64,000 nt of DNA, taken from NCBI RefSeq assembly GCF_900090245.1, contig NZ_FMDN01000001.1, positions 98,241 to 162,240 of the forward strand. Reading direction: 5' to 3'. The stretch comes from Micromonospora halophytica (lineage in GTDB: Bacteria; Actinomycetota; Actinomycetes; Mycobacteriales; Micromonosporaceae). A program made the position numbers and the translations under genes. Below the pieces are notes generated by a model. That model was not told the origin of the DNA and searched no databases. It saw only the letters and a list, made by a program, of their open reading frames with translations. Shown here one piece after another: positions 45,043 through 54,099 of the stretch; the first letter of the stretch is position 1; each line of letters starts with the position of its first letter.

Positions 45043-45708
45043 TCAGCCGTCCAGGCCGCGCTCGATCGCGTAGCGGGTGAGCTCCACCCGGTTGTGCAGC
45101 TGGAGCTTGCCCAGCGTGTTCTGGACGTGGTTCTGCACCGTGCGGTGCGACAGGCCCAACCGCTCGGCGATCTGCTTGTACGACAGCCCCTTGGCCACCA
45201 GGCGCAGCACCTCGGTCTCCCGATCGGTGAGCCGGGGTGCAGTGTCGTGCCGGCCGTCCGCCACCGACTGCGCGGGCGTGGCGGCGAGCCGGCGGTACTC
45301 GCCGAGGACCAGTCCCGCCAGGCCGGGCGTGAAGACCGGCTCCCCGGCGGCGGTGCGGCGCACCGCGTCGAGGAACTCCGCCGGGGCGGCGGACTTCAGC
45401 AGGTAGCCGGTGGCGCCGGCCTTCACCGCGTCCAGCACGCTCTGCTGCTCGCCGCTGGCGGAGAGCATCAGCACCCGCACCTCGGGCAGCACGGCGCGCA
45501 GCCCGTGGATCACCTCCACCCCGGAGACGTCGGGCAGTTGGAGGTCGAGCACCACCACGTCCGGCCGGGCGGCCGCCGCCACCCGGACCGCCTGCTGTCC
45601 CTCGCCGCTGGTGGCGACCACCTGGTGACCGGCCTCGGTGAGGTCCCGGGCCACCCCCTCCCGCCACATCGGGTGGTCGTCGACGACCATCACCCGGACC
45701 ATGTTCAT
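45043..45708 (-). CDS. LuxR-type response regulator, partner of the MacS kinase
   Basis: A 221-residue NarL-family regulator: receiver domain with VVDDHPMWREGV at 8-19 and phosphoacceptor Asp55 in VVVLDLQLPD, then a LuxR helix-turn-helix (LTDRETEVLRLVAKGLSYKQ, RLGLSHRTVQNHVQNTLGKL, about 160-205). Its ATG overlaps the upstream kinase stop (ATGA), so the two form a coupled two-component operon. Target genes are unknown. Confidence 0.92.
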   Translation of the reverse strand: MNMVRVMVVDDHPMWREGVARDLTEAGHQVVATSGEGQQAVRVAAAARPDVVVLDLQLPDVSGVEVIHGLRAVLPEVRVLMLSASGEQQSVLDAVKAGATGYLLKSAAPAEFLDAVRRTAAGEPVFTPGLAGLVLGEYRRLAATPAQSVADGRHDTAPRLTDRETEVLRLVAKGLSYKQIAERLGLSHRTVQNHVQNTLGKLQLHNRVELTRYAIERGLDG

Positions 45709-46832
45709 CCGCCCTTCCTGGGTACGACCATCTCGATCTCGGTGCCCTCACCGGGGGCGGAGACGATCCGCACCGTACCGCCGAGGTCGGTGATCCGGCC
45801 CCGGACGGACTGGGCCAGTCCGAGACGACCCTGCCGGGCGGCCTCGACGAGCCGCCCCTCTTCGATGCCCGGGCCGGCGTCACGCACCGACACGGTCACC
45901 ATCGCTCCCTCGTCCTCCACCAGCACCCAGGCACGGCCGTCGGCGTGCCGCTCGACGTTGTCCAGCGCCGCCGCGGTCGCCGCCGCCACCTCCCGGGCCA
46001 CCGGGGCCGGCAGCGGAACCGGGGTCGCCGGGACGGAGACTGAGACGGTCGCCGAGGCGTACCCGCCGATCAGGGCGCACAGGTCCGCCGTGCCGGCCTG
46101 CGGGCCGGGGGCGGACGCCGGGGCGGCCCCGGCGATCAGCGCGCGCAGCGCCGCCTCCTGCTCGCCGGCGAGCCGAGCCAGCTCGCCGGCCTCCCCGTCG
46201 AGGTGTGCGCCGCGCCGCTGCACCAGCGCCAGCACCTGGAGCACCGAGTCGTGGATGCCCCGGGCCAGCCGCTCCCGCTCCCGGGTCGCCGCCTCCAGCT
46301 CCACCGCGCGTTGCAACCGCTCCTCGGCGGTCACCGCCAGCCGGGCCACGTGCCCGACGATCACCCCGGCGAGCAGCAGCAGGATCAGCCCGGTGATCGA
46401 GGAGGTGCCGAACCCGCGGGCGGCCAGGTCCGCCACGCCGAGCAGCAGCGCGGCCGCCGCGCCACGCCGCCGGCCGCCGGAGATCGCCCAGGCCAGCACC
46501 GGCCCGCCCTCCCAGACCACGGCCAGGGTCGGGGTGCCGGTGGCGAGCGCCGCCCGGCCGACCACCCACGGGGTCACGGCGAGGACGGCCAGCGCCACCG
46601 CCAGGTCGGCCAGGAGCAGCGGCCAGCCCCGGTTCGCCGGCCGCGCGTAGCCGACCGCGGTCGCCACGGACCAGGCCAGCATGGCCAGCAGGACCGCGCC
46701 GGCGGCCAGCGGATGCGCGAACCGGTCGGCGTCGCGGACCACCAGCACGCAGACGTACGCCAGGGAGGCGAAACGGAAGACGGCGAGCGACCGCCAGAGC
46801 GGGTCCTCGAATCCACCCGGCGGCGTCGGCAT
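45705..46832 (-). CDS. MacS-family membrane sensor histidine kinase
   Basis: A 375-residue NarX/DesK-type kinase. About five to six hydrophobic helices (about 20-170) form the sensor; the dimerisation/phosphoacceptor segment is RERERLARGIHDSVLQVLAL (His near 205), followed by a HATPase with DNVERHADG and RDAGPGIEEGRL. ATG 46832 is chosen over longer frames because CATCGT lies 7 bases upstream and the extension is unlike the family. It is upstream of and coupled to the LuxR regulator. Confidence 0.88.
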   Translation of the reverse strand: MPTPPGGFEDPLWRSLAVFRFASLAYVCVLVVRDADRFAHPLAAGAVLLAMLAWSVATAVGYARPANRGWPLLLADLAVALAVLAVTPWVVGRAALATGTPTLAVVWEGGPVLAWAISGGRRRGAAAALLLGVADLAARGFGTSSITGLILLLLAGVIVGHVARLAVTAEERLQRAVELEAATRERERLARGIHDSVLQVLALVQRRGAHLDGEAGELARLAGEQEAALRALIAGAAPASAPGPQAGTADLCALIGGYASATVSVSVPATPVPLPAPVAREVAAATAAALDNVERHADGRAWVLVEDEGAMVTVSVRDAGPGIEEGRLVEAARQGRLGLAQSVRGRITDLGGTVRIVSAPGEGTEIEMVVPRKGG

Positions 46833-46953
46833 GGGCGACACGATGCCACAGTTCTCCCCGTCGCCCGGCGGGCCGCCCGTCGCGCGGCGGAGAACCCTGA
46901 CGTACGGTGGAAATGTCGCGAAAAACTCCGAGACCCGCGGTCGGGACAGGGCC
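46833..46953. promoter_or_regulatory. Divergent promoter region, MacS kinase and RsbW-like gene
   Basis: On the minus strand CATCGT (46840-46845) is 7 bases from ATG 46832. For the plus-strand gene no strong -10 is seen; TACGGT (46903-46908) is the best candidate and would give a leader of about 40 bases. Confidence 0.4.
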
Positions 46954-47412
46954 ATGACGAACGCAGATCCGCCCACAGCGCGTACGGTTGTGCCCATCGA
47001 ATCTTCCCTCCTCATCGCCGAGGCCTTCGATCAGGCGCAGGTGACCGAGCTGCGACACTCGGTCACCTCCTGCGCGCACGCCGCAGGGCTCGACGGGCAG
47101 CGCCTCGACGACTTCGTGCTGGCGGTCAACGAGCTGATCACCAACGCGGTCCGGCACGGCGGCGGCCAAGGCTGGCTGCGGCTGTGGTGGCGCTCCGGCG
47201 AGCTGGTCTGCGAGGTCGCCGACCACGGGCGCGGCATCAGCGCGCAGCGCCTCGGCGACCGGTCCCGGCCGGCGGCGGACACCGCGGGCGGGTGGGGCCT
47301 CTGGCTGGCCCGCGAGCTGAGCGACGCGATGGAGGTCGAGACCAGCGCGGCCGGCACCACGGTACGGATCAGCACCGCCGCGCCGGCCGGCCGGCGGGCC
47401 AGGGCGGAGTGA
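46954..47412 (+). CDS. RsbW-like ATP-binding regulatory protein
   Basis: A 152-residue GHKL-fold protein with LDDFVLAVNELITNAVRHGGGQG (N-box, about 50-72), EVADHGRGIS and GGWGLWLARELSDAM. It resembles anti-sigma kinases and stand-alone actinobacterial HATPase regulators. It is divergent from the MacS kinase and convergent with the PRPP synthetase. It is the third RsbW-type ATPase in the window, and no SigB-family sigma is encoded here. Confidence 0.8.
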   Translation: MTNADPPTARTVVPIESSLLIAEAFDQAQVTELRHSVTSCAHAAGLDGQRLDDFVLAVNELITNAVRHGGGQGWLRLWWRSGELVCEVADHGRGISAQRLGDRSRPAADTAGGWGLWLARELSDAMEVETSAAGTTVRISTAAPAGRRARAE

Positions 47413-47433
47413 CCGCCCCGGCACACCGACGCC

Positions 47434-48372
47434 TCAGCCGAAGAGCGCGCTGACCGACTCCCCGTTGTGGATCCGGCGCATCGCCTCGGCCAGCGCGGGC
47501 GCCACCGAGAGGACCTCCAGCTTCGGCACCCGCTTCTGCGCCGGGATCGGCACCGTGTTGGTGCAGACGATCTCCAGCACGCCGTCCTGCTCACTGAGCC
47601 GCTCCAGCGCCCCGCTGGAGAACAGACCGTGGGTGCAGGCGAGCCGGATCGAGCGCACCTTGCGCTCCCGCAGGTGGGCCATCAGCTCGATCACCGTGCT
47701 GCCCTTGGCGATCTCGTCGTCGAGGACGATCACGTCCCGGTCGGCGACATCGCCGATCACCGTGCTGATCTTGACCCGGTCGTCGCTGAACCGCTGCTTC
47801 GCGCCGGCCGCGACCGGGGTGCCGAGCATCCGGGCGAAGGCCGCCGCCTCCTTGGCGTTGCCCAGGTCCGGCGAGACCACGACGGCGTTGCTCAGGTCGT
47901 AGCGGCGGAAGTGCACGGCCAGCTCCCCCAGCGCGTGCAGATGGTCGACCGGGACGCTGAAGAAGCCGTGCACCTGCGGTGAGTGCAGGGTCAGCGCGAG
48001 TACCCGGTGGGCGCCGGCGGAGGTGAGCAGGTCGGCGACGAGCCGGCCGCCGATGGAGATGCGCGGGGCGTCCTTCTTGTCCGACCGGGCGTACGCGTAG
48101 TGCGGCAGCACCACGGTGATCCGGCCGGCCGACGCGCCCCGGGCAGCGTCGATCATGAGCAGCAGCTCGACCAGGTTCTCCTGCACCGGCGGCACCAACG
48201 GCTGGATCAGGAAGACGTCCCGCTCCCGGCAGTTCGCCTGCAACTGCACTTCCAGGCAGTCGTTGGCGAACCGGGAGACCCGCACGGGGTGCAAGGGCAC
48301 GTCGAGGTGGGCACAGATCTCGGCGGCGAGGTCCGGATGGGCGGTTCCACTGAACACGGCGATGTCACGCAC
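47434..48372 (-). CDS. Ribose-phosphate pyrophosphokinase
   Basis: Makes PRPP from ribose-5-phosphate and ATP for nucleotide, His and Trp synthesis. The 312-residue protein has the pyrophosphokinase N-terminal half ([27 protein letters not shown]) and the PRPP-binding loop [18 protein letters not shown], where the usual DDxxxTGxT is varied to DDEIAKGST. It may be a second paralogue rather than the main Prs. GTG 48372 has TACGAT 8 bases upstream. It is divergent from glpK. Confidence 0.9.
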   Translation of the reverse strand: MRDIAVFSGTAHPDLAAEICAHLDVPLHPVRVSRFANDCLEVQLQANCRERDVFLIQPLVPPVQENLVELLLMIDAARGASAGRITVVLPHYAYARSDKKDAPRISIGGRLVADLLTSAGAHRVLALTLHSPQVHGFFSVPVDHLHALGELAVHFRRYDLSNAVVVSPDLGNAKEAAAFARMLGTPVAAGAKQRFSDDRVKISTVIGDVADRDVIVLDDEIAKGSTVIELMAHLRERKVRSIRLACTHGLFSSGALERLSEQDGVLEIVCTNTVPIPAQKRVPKLEVLSVAPALAEAMRRIHNGESVSALFG

Positions 48373-48380
48373 GTCTCGAC

Positions 48381-48430
48381 ATCGTACGGACGGCACACCG
48401 GTTCTTTCGGCGCGACCTTCCCGGTACGGT
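48381..48430. promoter_or_regulatory. Divergent leaderless promoters, PRPP synthetase and glpK
   Basis: Minus strand: TACGAT (48381-48386), 8 bases from GTG 48372. Plus strand: TACGGT (48425-48430), 6 bases from ATG 48437. Confidence 0.5.
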
Positions 48431-48436
48431 GCCCGG

Positions 48437-49921
48437 ATGACCGGAGAGTACGTCGCCGCCATCGACCAGGGCACCACCTCGTCACGGTGCATCATCTTCG
48501 ACCGGGCCGGGGAGATCGTCTCCGTCGCCCAGCGGGAGCACCGGCAGATCTTCCCCCAGCCGGGCTGGGTGGAGCACGACGCCGAGGAGATCTGGGCCAA
48601 CGTCGAGCAGGTGGTACGGGGCGCGCTGGAGGACGCCGGGACCGGTCCGGAAGGGCTGGCCGCCGTGGGCATCACCAACCAGCGGGAGACCACCGTCGTC
48701 TGGGACCGGGTCACCGGCCGCCCGGTGGCCAACGCGATCGTCTGGCAGGACACCCGCACCGGCCCGCTGCTGCGCGAGCTGGCCCACTCGTACGGGGAGC
48801 AGCGGCTGCGCGAGCGGACCGGGCTGACCCTGGCCACCTACTTCGCCGGCCCGAAGCTGCGCTGGCTGCTCGACCACGTCGACGGGCTGCGCGAGCGCGC
48901 CGAGCGGGGCGAGGTCCTCTTCGGCACCATGGACAGCTGGCTGATCTGGAAGCTGACCGGGCGGCACGTCACCGACGTGACCAACGCCAGCCGGACCATG
49001 CTGATGGACCTGGAAACCCTGGACTGGAACCCGGAGCTGCTGGAGGCGATGCGCGTTCCGGCGGCGATGCTGCCGGAGATCCGCTCCTCGGCCGAGGTGT
49101 ACGGCACCGCCGAGGGGCTGCTGCCCGGGGTGCCGGTGGCCAGCGCCCTCGGCGACCAGCAGGCCGCCCTGTTCGGGCAGACCTGCTTCCAGCCGGGCGA
49201 GGCGAAGTGCACCTACGGCACCGGCAGCTTCCTGCTGCTCAACACCGGGGCCAGCCCGGTCCCCTCCTCGCACGGCCTGCTCACCACGGTCGCCTACCGG
49301 ATCGACGGGCACCCGGCCGCGTACGCCCTGGAGGGGGCGATCGCGGTGACCGGGTCGCTGGTGCAGTGGCTGCGCGACAACCTGGGGGTGATCTCCTCCG
49401 CCCCGGAGGTGGAGGAGCTGGCTCGTACGGTCGACGACAACGGCGGCTGCTACGTCGTACCGGCCTTCTCCGGGCTCTTCGCGCCGCACTGGCGCAGCGA
49501 CGCCCGGGGGGTGATCGCCGGGCTGACCGGCTACATCACCAAGGGGCACCTGGCCCGGGCGGTGCTGGAGGCGTCGGCCTGGCAGACCCGCGAGGTGGTC
49601 GACGCGATGAACGCCGACTCGGACGTGGCGCTGCGCCGGCTGCGGGTGGACGGTGGGATGACCGCCAACGGCCTGCTGATGCAGTTCCTCGCCGACGTCC
49701 TCGACGTGCCGGTGGTCCGCTCCCGGATCACCGAGACCACCTGCCTCGGCGCAGCGTACGCAGCCGGGCTCGCGGTCGGGTTCTGGCCGGACCTGGCCAC
49801 GCTGCGCGCCCAGTGGCGCTCGGACGCCCAGTGGGAGTCGACCATGGCGCCGGAGCACCGGGAGCGGGAGCTGCGCCAGTGGCGCAAGGCCGTGCAGCGC
49901 ACCCTCGACTGGGTGGACTGA
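48437..49921 (+). CDS. glpK: Glycerol kinase
   Basis: Phosphorylates glycerol to glycerol-3-phosphate. The 494-residue protein has the FGGY-kinase N terminus [16 protein letters not shown], the substrate region [11 protein letters not shown] and [18 protein letters not shown], and the ATP-binding [19 protein letters not shown]. No glpF or glpD is adjacent. ATG follows TACGGT by 6 bases. It converges with purC with no gap between the stop codons. Confidence 0.96.
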   Translation: MTGEYVAAIDQGTTSSRCIIFDRAGEIVSVAQREHRQIFPQPGWVEHDAEEIWANVEQVVRGALEDAGTGPEGLAAVGITNQRETTVVWDRVTGRPVANAIVWQDTRTGPLLRELAHSYGEQRLRERTGLTLATYFAGPKLRWLLDHVDGLRERAERGEVLFGTMDSWLIWKLTGRHVTDVTNASRTMLMDLETLDWNPELLEAMRVPAAMLPEIRSSAEVYGTAEGLLPGVPVASALGDQQAALFGQTCFQPGEAKCTYGTGSFLLLNTGASPVPSSHGLLTTVAYRIDGHPAAYALEGAIAVTGSLVQWLRDNLGVISSAPEVEELARTVDDNGGCYVVPAFSGLFAPHWRSDARGVIAGLTGYITKGHLARAVLEASAWQTREVVDAMNADSDVALRRLRVDGGMTANGLLMQFLADVLDVPVVRSRITETTCLGAAYAAGLAVGFWPDLATLRAQWRSDAQWESTMAPEHRERELRQWRKAVQRTLDWVD

Positions 49922-50755
49922 TCAGGCCCAGCGGTCGCCGGTCAGCTTCTCGTAGACGTCGACGTAGCGGGCCCGGGTCGCCTCGACCACCTCGGCGGGG
50001 ACCTCGGGCGCCGGGCCCTGCTTGTCCCAGCCGCTGCCGGTGGCCCAGTCCCGCACGTACTGCTTGTCGTAGGAGAACTGGGCACGGCCCGGCTGGTACG
50101 ACTCGGCCGGCCAGAACCGGGACGAGTCGGAGGTGAGCAGCTCGTCGCCGATGGTCAGGGTGCCGTCGGCCGCCCACCCCAACTCGATCTTGGTGTCGGC
50201 GACCAGGATGCCCCGGTCAGCGGCGAGCTCCGCGCCCCGGCGATAGACGTCGATGGTGATCTGCCGCAGCCGCTCGGCGATCTCGCCGCCGACCTTGTCC
50301 ACCACCTCGGCGAAGGTGATCGGCTCGTCGTGCTCCCCCACCGGCGCCTTGGTCGACGGGGTGAAGATCGGCTCGGGCAGGATCGACGCCTCGACCAGGC
50401 CGCGCGGCAGCTCGACCCCGGAGACCTTGCCGGTGGCCTGGTACTCCTTGAGGCCACCGCCGGTCAGGTAGCCACGCGCCACGCACTCCACCGGCACCAT
50501 GTCCAGCCGGCGGCAGCGGATCGCCCGGCCGGCGAACTCGGCAGGCACGTCGGTGGCCGAGATGACGTGGTTCGGCACCAGGTCGGCGAGCTGCCCGAAC
50601 CACCAGAGCGACAGGGCGGTGAGCAGCTTCCCCTTGTCGGGGATGGGCGTCGGCAGCACCACGTCGTAGATCGAGATGCGGTCGGAGGCGACCAGGATCA
50701 GGTCGTCGCCGTCGGCGTAGACGTCCCGGACCTTGCCCGAGTGCAGAAGTTCCAC
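49922..50755 (-). CDS. purC: Phosphoribosylaminoimidazole-succinocarboxamide synthase
   Basis: Joins aspartate to CAIR in purine synthesis. The 277-residue protein starts VELLHSGKVRDVYADGDD, with SAICAR-synthase motifs ASDRISIYDVVLPTPIPDKG, RGYLTGGGLKEY, LVADTKIELG and DELLTSDSSRFWP. GTG 50755 fits the conserved N terminus, with TGTACT 7 bases upstream suggesting a leaderless message. Other pur genes are not in the window. Confidence 0.96.
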   Translation of the reverse strand: MELLHSGKVRDVYADGDDLILVASDRISIYDVVLPTPIPDKGKLLTALSLWWFGQLADLVPNHVISATDVPAEFAGRAIRCRRLDMVPVECVARGYLTGGGLKEYQATGKVSGVELPRGLVEASILPEPIFTPSTKAPVGEHDEPITFAEVVDKVGGEIAERLRQITIDVYRRGAELAADRGILVADTKIELGWAADGTLTIGDELLTSDSSRFWPAESYQPGRAQFSYDKQYVRDWATGSGWDKQGPAPEVPAEVVEATRARYVDVYEKLTGDRWA

Positions 50756-50931
50756 GCGCCCTAGTACACCACGCGGCCCGGGGACGCCCGGTGTGGCCAC
50801 CCGGCGTCCCGCCGTCCGTCGTGCGGGGTCGACTCCGCCGCGGCCAGGTCGGCCCGGCCGCGGGACGTTGACACCCGGGCGCGGAGCCTGCGTGAATGGT
50901 CCGACCTCGTCCACCCGCCCAGGAGCGCACC

Positions 50932-52260
50932 GTGCCCGCTGTCCGCCCATCGCTCTCCCGGCCCGGCGCCGACCCGGCCCGACGGCGGCTGCTCGGCGCG
51001 CTGCTCGCGGTGCCCGCGCTCGCCACCGGCGGGCTCACCGGGTGCCGCGCGGAGGTGGTCGACGGGGTGACCGACGGCCCGATCGAGCTCTCGGTCTTCT
51101 GGTACGGCACGGCCCGGCGGGCCCAGGCCACCGAGCGGGCGCTGCGCCTCTACTCGGCCCGCAACCCCCGGGTCACCTTCCGGGTGACCTGGCAGGGCGG
51201 TGCCGGCTACTACGACCGGATCGCCACCCAGGCCGCCGGCGGCAACGTGCCGGACCTGTTCCAGCTCGACGACACCATGCTGACCGAGTACGCGCAGCGG
51301 GCCATCGCCCTCGACCTCGGCCCGTACGTCGCCGACGGCCGGCTCGACCTGCGCGGCCTGCCGCCCGGGCTCGCCGACTACGGCACGGTGGACGGTCGTC
51401 CCGTCGGCGTCCCGGCGGCGCAGACCCACCCCGTCGTGGTCTACAACCGGGACCTGCTGCGCCGGCTGGGGATGCCCGTCCCGACGATCATGCCCTGGGC
51501 CGAGTACCTCGACTGGGCGGCCCGGGTGACCCGGGCCAGCGGCGGCCGGGTCGCCGGCACCATGGACCCCTCCGGCGACCAGCGCGCCCTCTGGCTGTGG
51601 CTACGCGGGCAGGGCGGCAAGTTCTACCAGGGTCGGCAGCTCGGCTTCGACTCGGCGGCGCTGGTGGACTGGTTCGAACTCTGGCAGCGCGCCCGGCTGA
51701 ACCGGGCCACCCCGGCCGCCATCCTGGTCGACCGCGCCGACTCCGGCGACCCGGCGCGGCAGCTCGTGGTGACCGGGCACACGGCCGCCTCGTTCGCCTG
51801 GTCCCACCAGCTCCCCGAACTGCAGCGGCACACCGACGACGAGCTGGGGCTGGCCGGCTTCCCCGGCCCGGCGGCCGCCCAGTGGGACCAGGCCTCGATG
51901 TACTGGGCCGCCTTCCGGGGCACCCGGCACCCGGGTGTGGTGGCGGACGTGCTGAGCTTCCTCACCACCAACGTCGAGGTCGGCCGGGTCCTCGGCATCG
52001 AACGAGGGCTCCCGGCCGACCTCGCCGTACGGGAGGCCGTCACCCAGGCCCTCGACGACCCGGCCGCGAAGCGCGTCGCCGCCCTCGGCACGACCCTCGA
52101 CGACCTGGTCGGCCCGGCCCCGGCACCACCTCCCAAGGGGCACGGCCGGGTGCGTACGCTGCTCGCCGCCTCGGCCCGGACCATCCGGTCCGGGGACGCC
52201 GGGGTGCGCGCGACCACGTCGAAGTTCATGGCGCAGGCGCAGGCAGCGCTGGCCGCTTGA
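50932..52260 (+). CDS. ABC-transporter solute-binding lipoprotein, orphan
   Basis: A 442-residue extracytoplasmic binding protein of the sugar-binding family. The N terminus has a twin-arginine-like ARRRLLGALLAVPALATG and lipobox LTGC (Cys near 39), so it is probably Tat-exported and lipid-anchored. The body has ELSVFWYGTARRAQATERAL and NVPDLFQLDDTMLTEYAQR, typical for carbohydrate binders. No permease or ATPase genes are adjacent, which is unusual. GTG 50932 has AGGAG 6 bases upstream; a GTG 12 codons earlier is less likely. Confidence 0.85.
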   Translation: MPAVRPSLSRPGADPARRRLLGALLAVPALATGGLTGCRAEVVDGVTDGPIELSVFWYGTARRAQATERALRLYSARNPRVTFRVTWQGGAGYYDRIATQAAGGNVPDLFQLDDTMLTEYAQRAIALDLGPYVADGRLDLRGLPPGLADYGTVDGRPVGVPAAQTHPVVVYNRDLLRRLGMPVPTIMPWAEYLDWAARVTRASGGRVAGTMDPSGDQRALWLWLRGQGGKFYQGRQLGFDSAALVDWFELWQRARLNRATPAAILVDRADSGDPARQLVVTGHTAASFAWSHQLPELQRHTDDELGLAGFPGPAAAQWDQASMYWAAFRGTRHPGVVADVLSFLTTNVEVGRVLGIERGLPADLAVREAVTQALDDPAAKRVAALGTTLDDLVGPAPAPPPKGHGRVRTLLAASARTIRSGDAGVRATTSKFMAQAQAALAA

Positions 52261-52311
52261 GATCGGCCGGTGCGCCGCCTGCGCCGGGGTCGTGCCGCGC
52301 CGACCACCCGG

Positions 52312-52569
52312 TCAGCGCGGCGGTCCGTTGCGGCGGCCCCGCATCATCTTCAGCACCAGCAGGACGATCACCACGACCACCGCGAGGCAGCAGAGCAGGC
52401 CGAGGAAGCCGAGGAAGCCGAAGCCACCCCGGGACCTGCGCCGTGCGGCCTCCACCACCAGCTCGCCGGTGCCCGTGGAGGCCCAGGCCGCGACCGGTAC
52501 GAAGACCGAGAGCACGACCGCACCGAGGACCGCGCTCAGCCGGCCCCACCACCTGTTCAGAGAAGACAT
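52312..52569 (-). CDS. Small membrane protein, unknown
   Basis: An 85-residue protein with an N-terminal hydrophobic segment (about 11-30, possibly a signal sequence ending VAAWAS) and a second helix (about 50-74, containing LLCCLAVVVVIVLLVL) before an Arg-rich C terminus. No family is recognised. It converges with the solute-binding gene and lies just downstream of the tRNA terminator. Confidence 0.6.
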   Translation of the reverse strand: MSSLNRWWGRLSAVLGAVVLSVFVPVAAWASTGTGELVVEAARRRSRGGFGFLGFLGLLCCLAVVVVIVLLVLKMMRGRRNGPPR

Positions 52570-52652
52570 GCCCTCATCTTGACCGAGGTGGGCAACCGGG
52601 GCACGCCGGACGGCGGGGACGAAACCGCCTCGACCGGGTGCAGGCCGCCACG

Positions 52653-52687
52653 CGAAAGGCCCCGGAGCAGGACTCCGGGGCCTTTCG
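52653..52687 (-). terminator. Terminator of the distal initiator tRNA gene
   Basis: A perfect 15-bp stem, CGAAAGGCCCCGGAG (52653-52667) with CTCCGGGGCCTTTCG (52673-52687), 5-base loop, 7 bases after the tRNA on the minus strand. Confidence 0.85.
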
Positions 52688-52694
52688 TCACGAG

Positions 52695-52768
52695 TAGCGG
52701 GGACAGGATTTGAACCTGCGACCTCTGGGTTATGAGCCCAGCGAGCTACCGAGCTGCTCCACCCCGCG
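52695..52768 (-). tRNA. Initiator tRNA-fMet (CAT), copy 2
   Basis: 74 bases without an encoded CCA. The anticodon loop is CTCATAA. Initiator marks are the unpaired C1-T72 and three consecutive G-C pairs in the anticodon stem (CTGGG/CCCAG). The sequence is identical to the copy at 53044. TAAGCT near 52780-52785 may be its own -10. Confidence 0.97.
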
Positions 52769-53002
52769 TCGGCTCCATAAGCTTAGCGCACCCCCGCCGC
52801 GGAGATCAGCCGGGTCCCCGGATCGCCTCCGCAGCCCCTCCGACCAGGCACGACGGCGACCGACGTCGGATCCCGGACGCCTTGCCGGGCCCGATGGCGA
52901 CCGGTTGTCGTCGCCCGGCCGCACTCCGGTCGGGACGGCGTCGCGGCCATTTGTCACTCGGGCCAGGCTGTCCCAGACAGCGCCAGCGGAGGGTGGACAA
53001 GG
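52769..53002 (-). promoter_or_regulatory. Spacer between the two initiator tRNA genes
   Basis: 234 bases without a convincing gene. It holds the promoter region of copy 2 (AT-richer GCTAAGCTTATGG just upstream). GTGGACAA near 52993 matches 8 of 9 bases of a DnaA box. Confidence 0.4.
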
Positions 53003-53037
53003 CGAACGGCCCGAGGATCATATCCTCGGGCCGTTCG
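53003..53037 (-). terminator. Terminator of the proximal initiator tRNA gene
   Basis: A perfect 16-bp stem, CGAACGGCCCGAGGAT (53003-53018) with 53022-53037, 3-base loop, 6 bases after the tRNA on the minus strand. Confidence 0.85.
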
Positions 53038-53043
53038 TCGTGG

Positions 53044-53117
53044 TAGCGGGGACAGGATTTGAACCTGCGACCTCTGGGTTATGAGCCCAGCGAGCTACCG
53101 AGCTGCTCCACCCCGCG
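53044..53117 (-). tRNA. Initiator tRNA-fMet (CAT), copy 1
   Basis: 74 bases, identical in sequence to the copy at 52695, with the same C1-T72 mismatch and GGG/CCC anticodon-stem pairs. TACGGT and TAGGTT lie 11-25 bases upstream on the minus strand as promoter candidates. The flank GAGCCGACG before the gene is nearly shared by both copies. Confidence 0.97.
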
Positions 53118-53175
53118 TCGGCTCGTTAACCGTAACCTACGGACCCCCGAGCCCGCAAAACGGACCCGGGTCCGC

Positions 53176-54099
53176 TCAGTCCAACCAGTCCCGGATCGCC
53201 TGCACCGCCCGGCGGCTGTCCGCGTCCACCTGCGACTTCGGGCTGGAACTTCCCTCCCAGCCCTGTTCCCAGAGCACCGTCACCACGTTGCCGACCCGGA
53301 TCGCGCGGATCAGTCGCACCTCCTCGTCACCGGTCGGCTCGTCGTTGGCGTCCAGGAAGGGCTTGCGCATCTCGAACAGCACCGACTCGTCGCCGTACCC
53401 GCCGTCGGGGAGCAGCTTCTGCCGGGACGTCACCGACCCGATCTGCTGCTCGGGGCAGCCCTGGACAGCGGCGCGCAGTTCACGCAGCGCGTCGTCGGCC
53501 CGGCCCGACCGGTAGCTGGTGATGCTGTGCCGGTAGAGACCGTCCGGGACGTAGCCCTCCGGGGTGGTGGCCAGTTTGAACGGCACCGCACGTACCCGCT
53601 GCCGGACGACGCCGGACCCGCCCGGCTCCGCCCCGCAGAGCCTCGGCAGCACCGGCCCATCGCTGAACGCGGCCCCCGCGCCGGTGTCGTTCGCCGCCGC
53701 CAGGGCGAAGAAGGCCGAGTCGGGGATCGAGGTCGGCGTCCGGACGGGCGGACCACCACCGGCCGACGGCGGCGCCGACGGGGTCGTCCGCGACGGCAGC
53801 GCGCTCGGGGTCGACGACACCGACGGGGCAGGCGTCGGGTCGGCCGGGGGCGGCGACACCGACGGCGGGGCCGGCGTGCCGGCGGGCGGGCCGACCGGGG
53901 TGTCGGGGCCGGCGGTGAGGACGAACTGGGTGCCCACCGCCGTCCCGCCGACCAGCGCCGCCAGGGCCAGGACACCCACGGCCGCCCGGGCCCGCGCCCG
54001 GCGGTCGGCGTGCCGGCGGACCACGTCCGGCGAGGCCAGGCCACGCGGATCGGTGTCCTCGGCGAGGGAACGGTAGAGACCCGTCAGTTCACGCGACAT
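53176..54099 (-). CDS. Membrane protein coupled to the ECF sigma gene, putative anti-sigma factor
   Basis: A 307-residue protein: cytosolic N terminus (LTGLYRSLAEDTDPRGLASP), one helix (about 48-68), then a long Pro/Ser/Thr-rich linker (about 72-125) and an extracellular domain of about 170 residues. Its ATG lies within the sigma gene, overlapping it by 11 bases. The layout fits an anti-sigma factor or sensor for the SigE-type sigma, but there is no ZAS zinc motif, so the role is inferred from position. Confidence 0.72.
   Translation of the reverse strand: MSRELTGLYRSLAEDTDPRGLASPDVVRRHADRRARARAAVGVLALAALVGGTAVGTQFVLTAGPDTPVGPPAGTPAPPSVSPPPADPTPAPSVSSTPSALPSRTTPSAPPSAGGGPPVRTPTSIPDSAFFALAAANDTGAGAAFSDGPVLPRLCGAEPGGSGVVRQRVRAVPFKLATTPEGYVPDGLYRHSITSYRSGRADDALRELRAAVQGCPEQQIGSVTSRQKLLPDGGYGDESVLFEMRKPFLDANDEPTGDEEVRLIRAIRVGNVVTVLWEQGWEGSSSPKSQVDADSRRAVQAIRDWLD

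Noticed and set aside
52695-53117. Attachment site of an integrated element at the tRNA genes
   Set aside because: No integrase, no partial tRNA copy and no phage-like genes nearby; both copies are complete with their own terminators.
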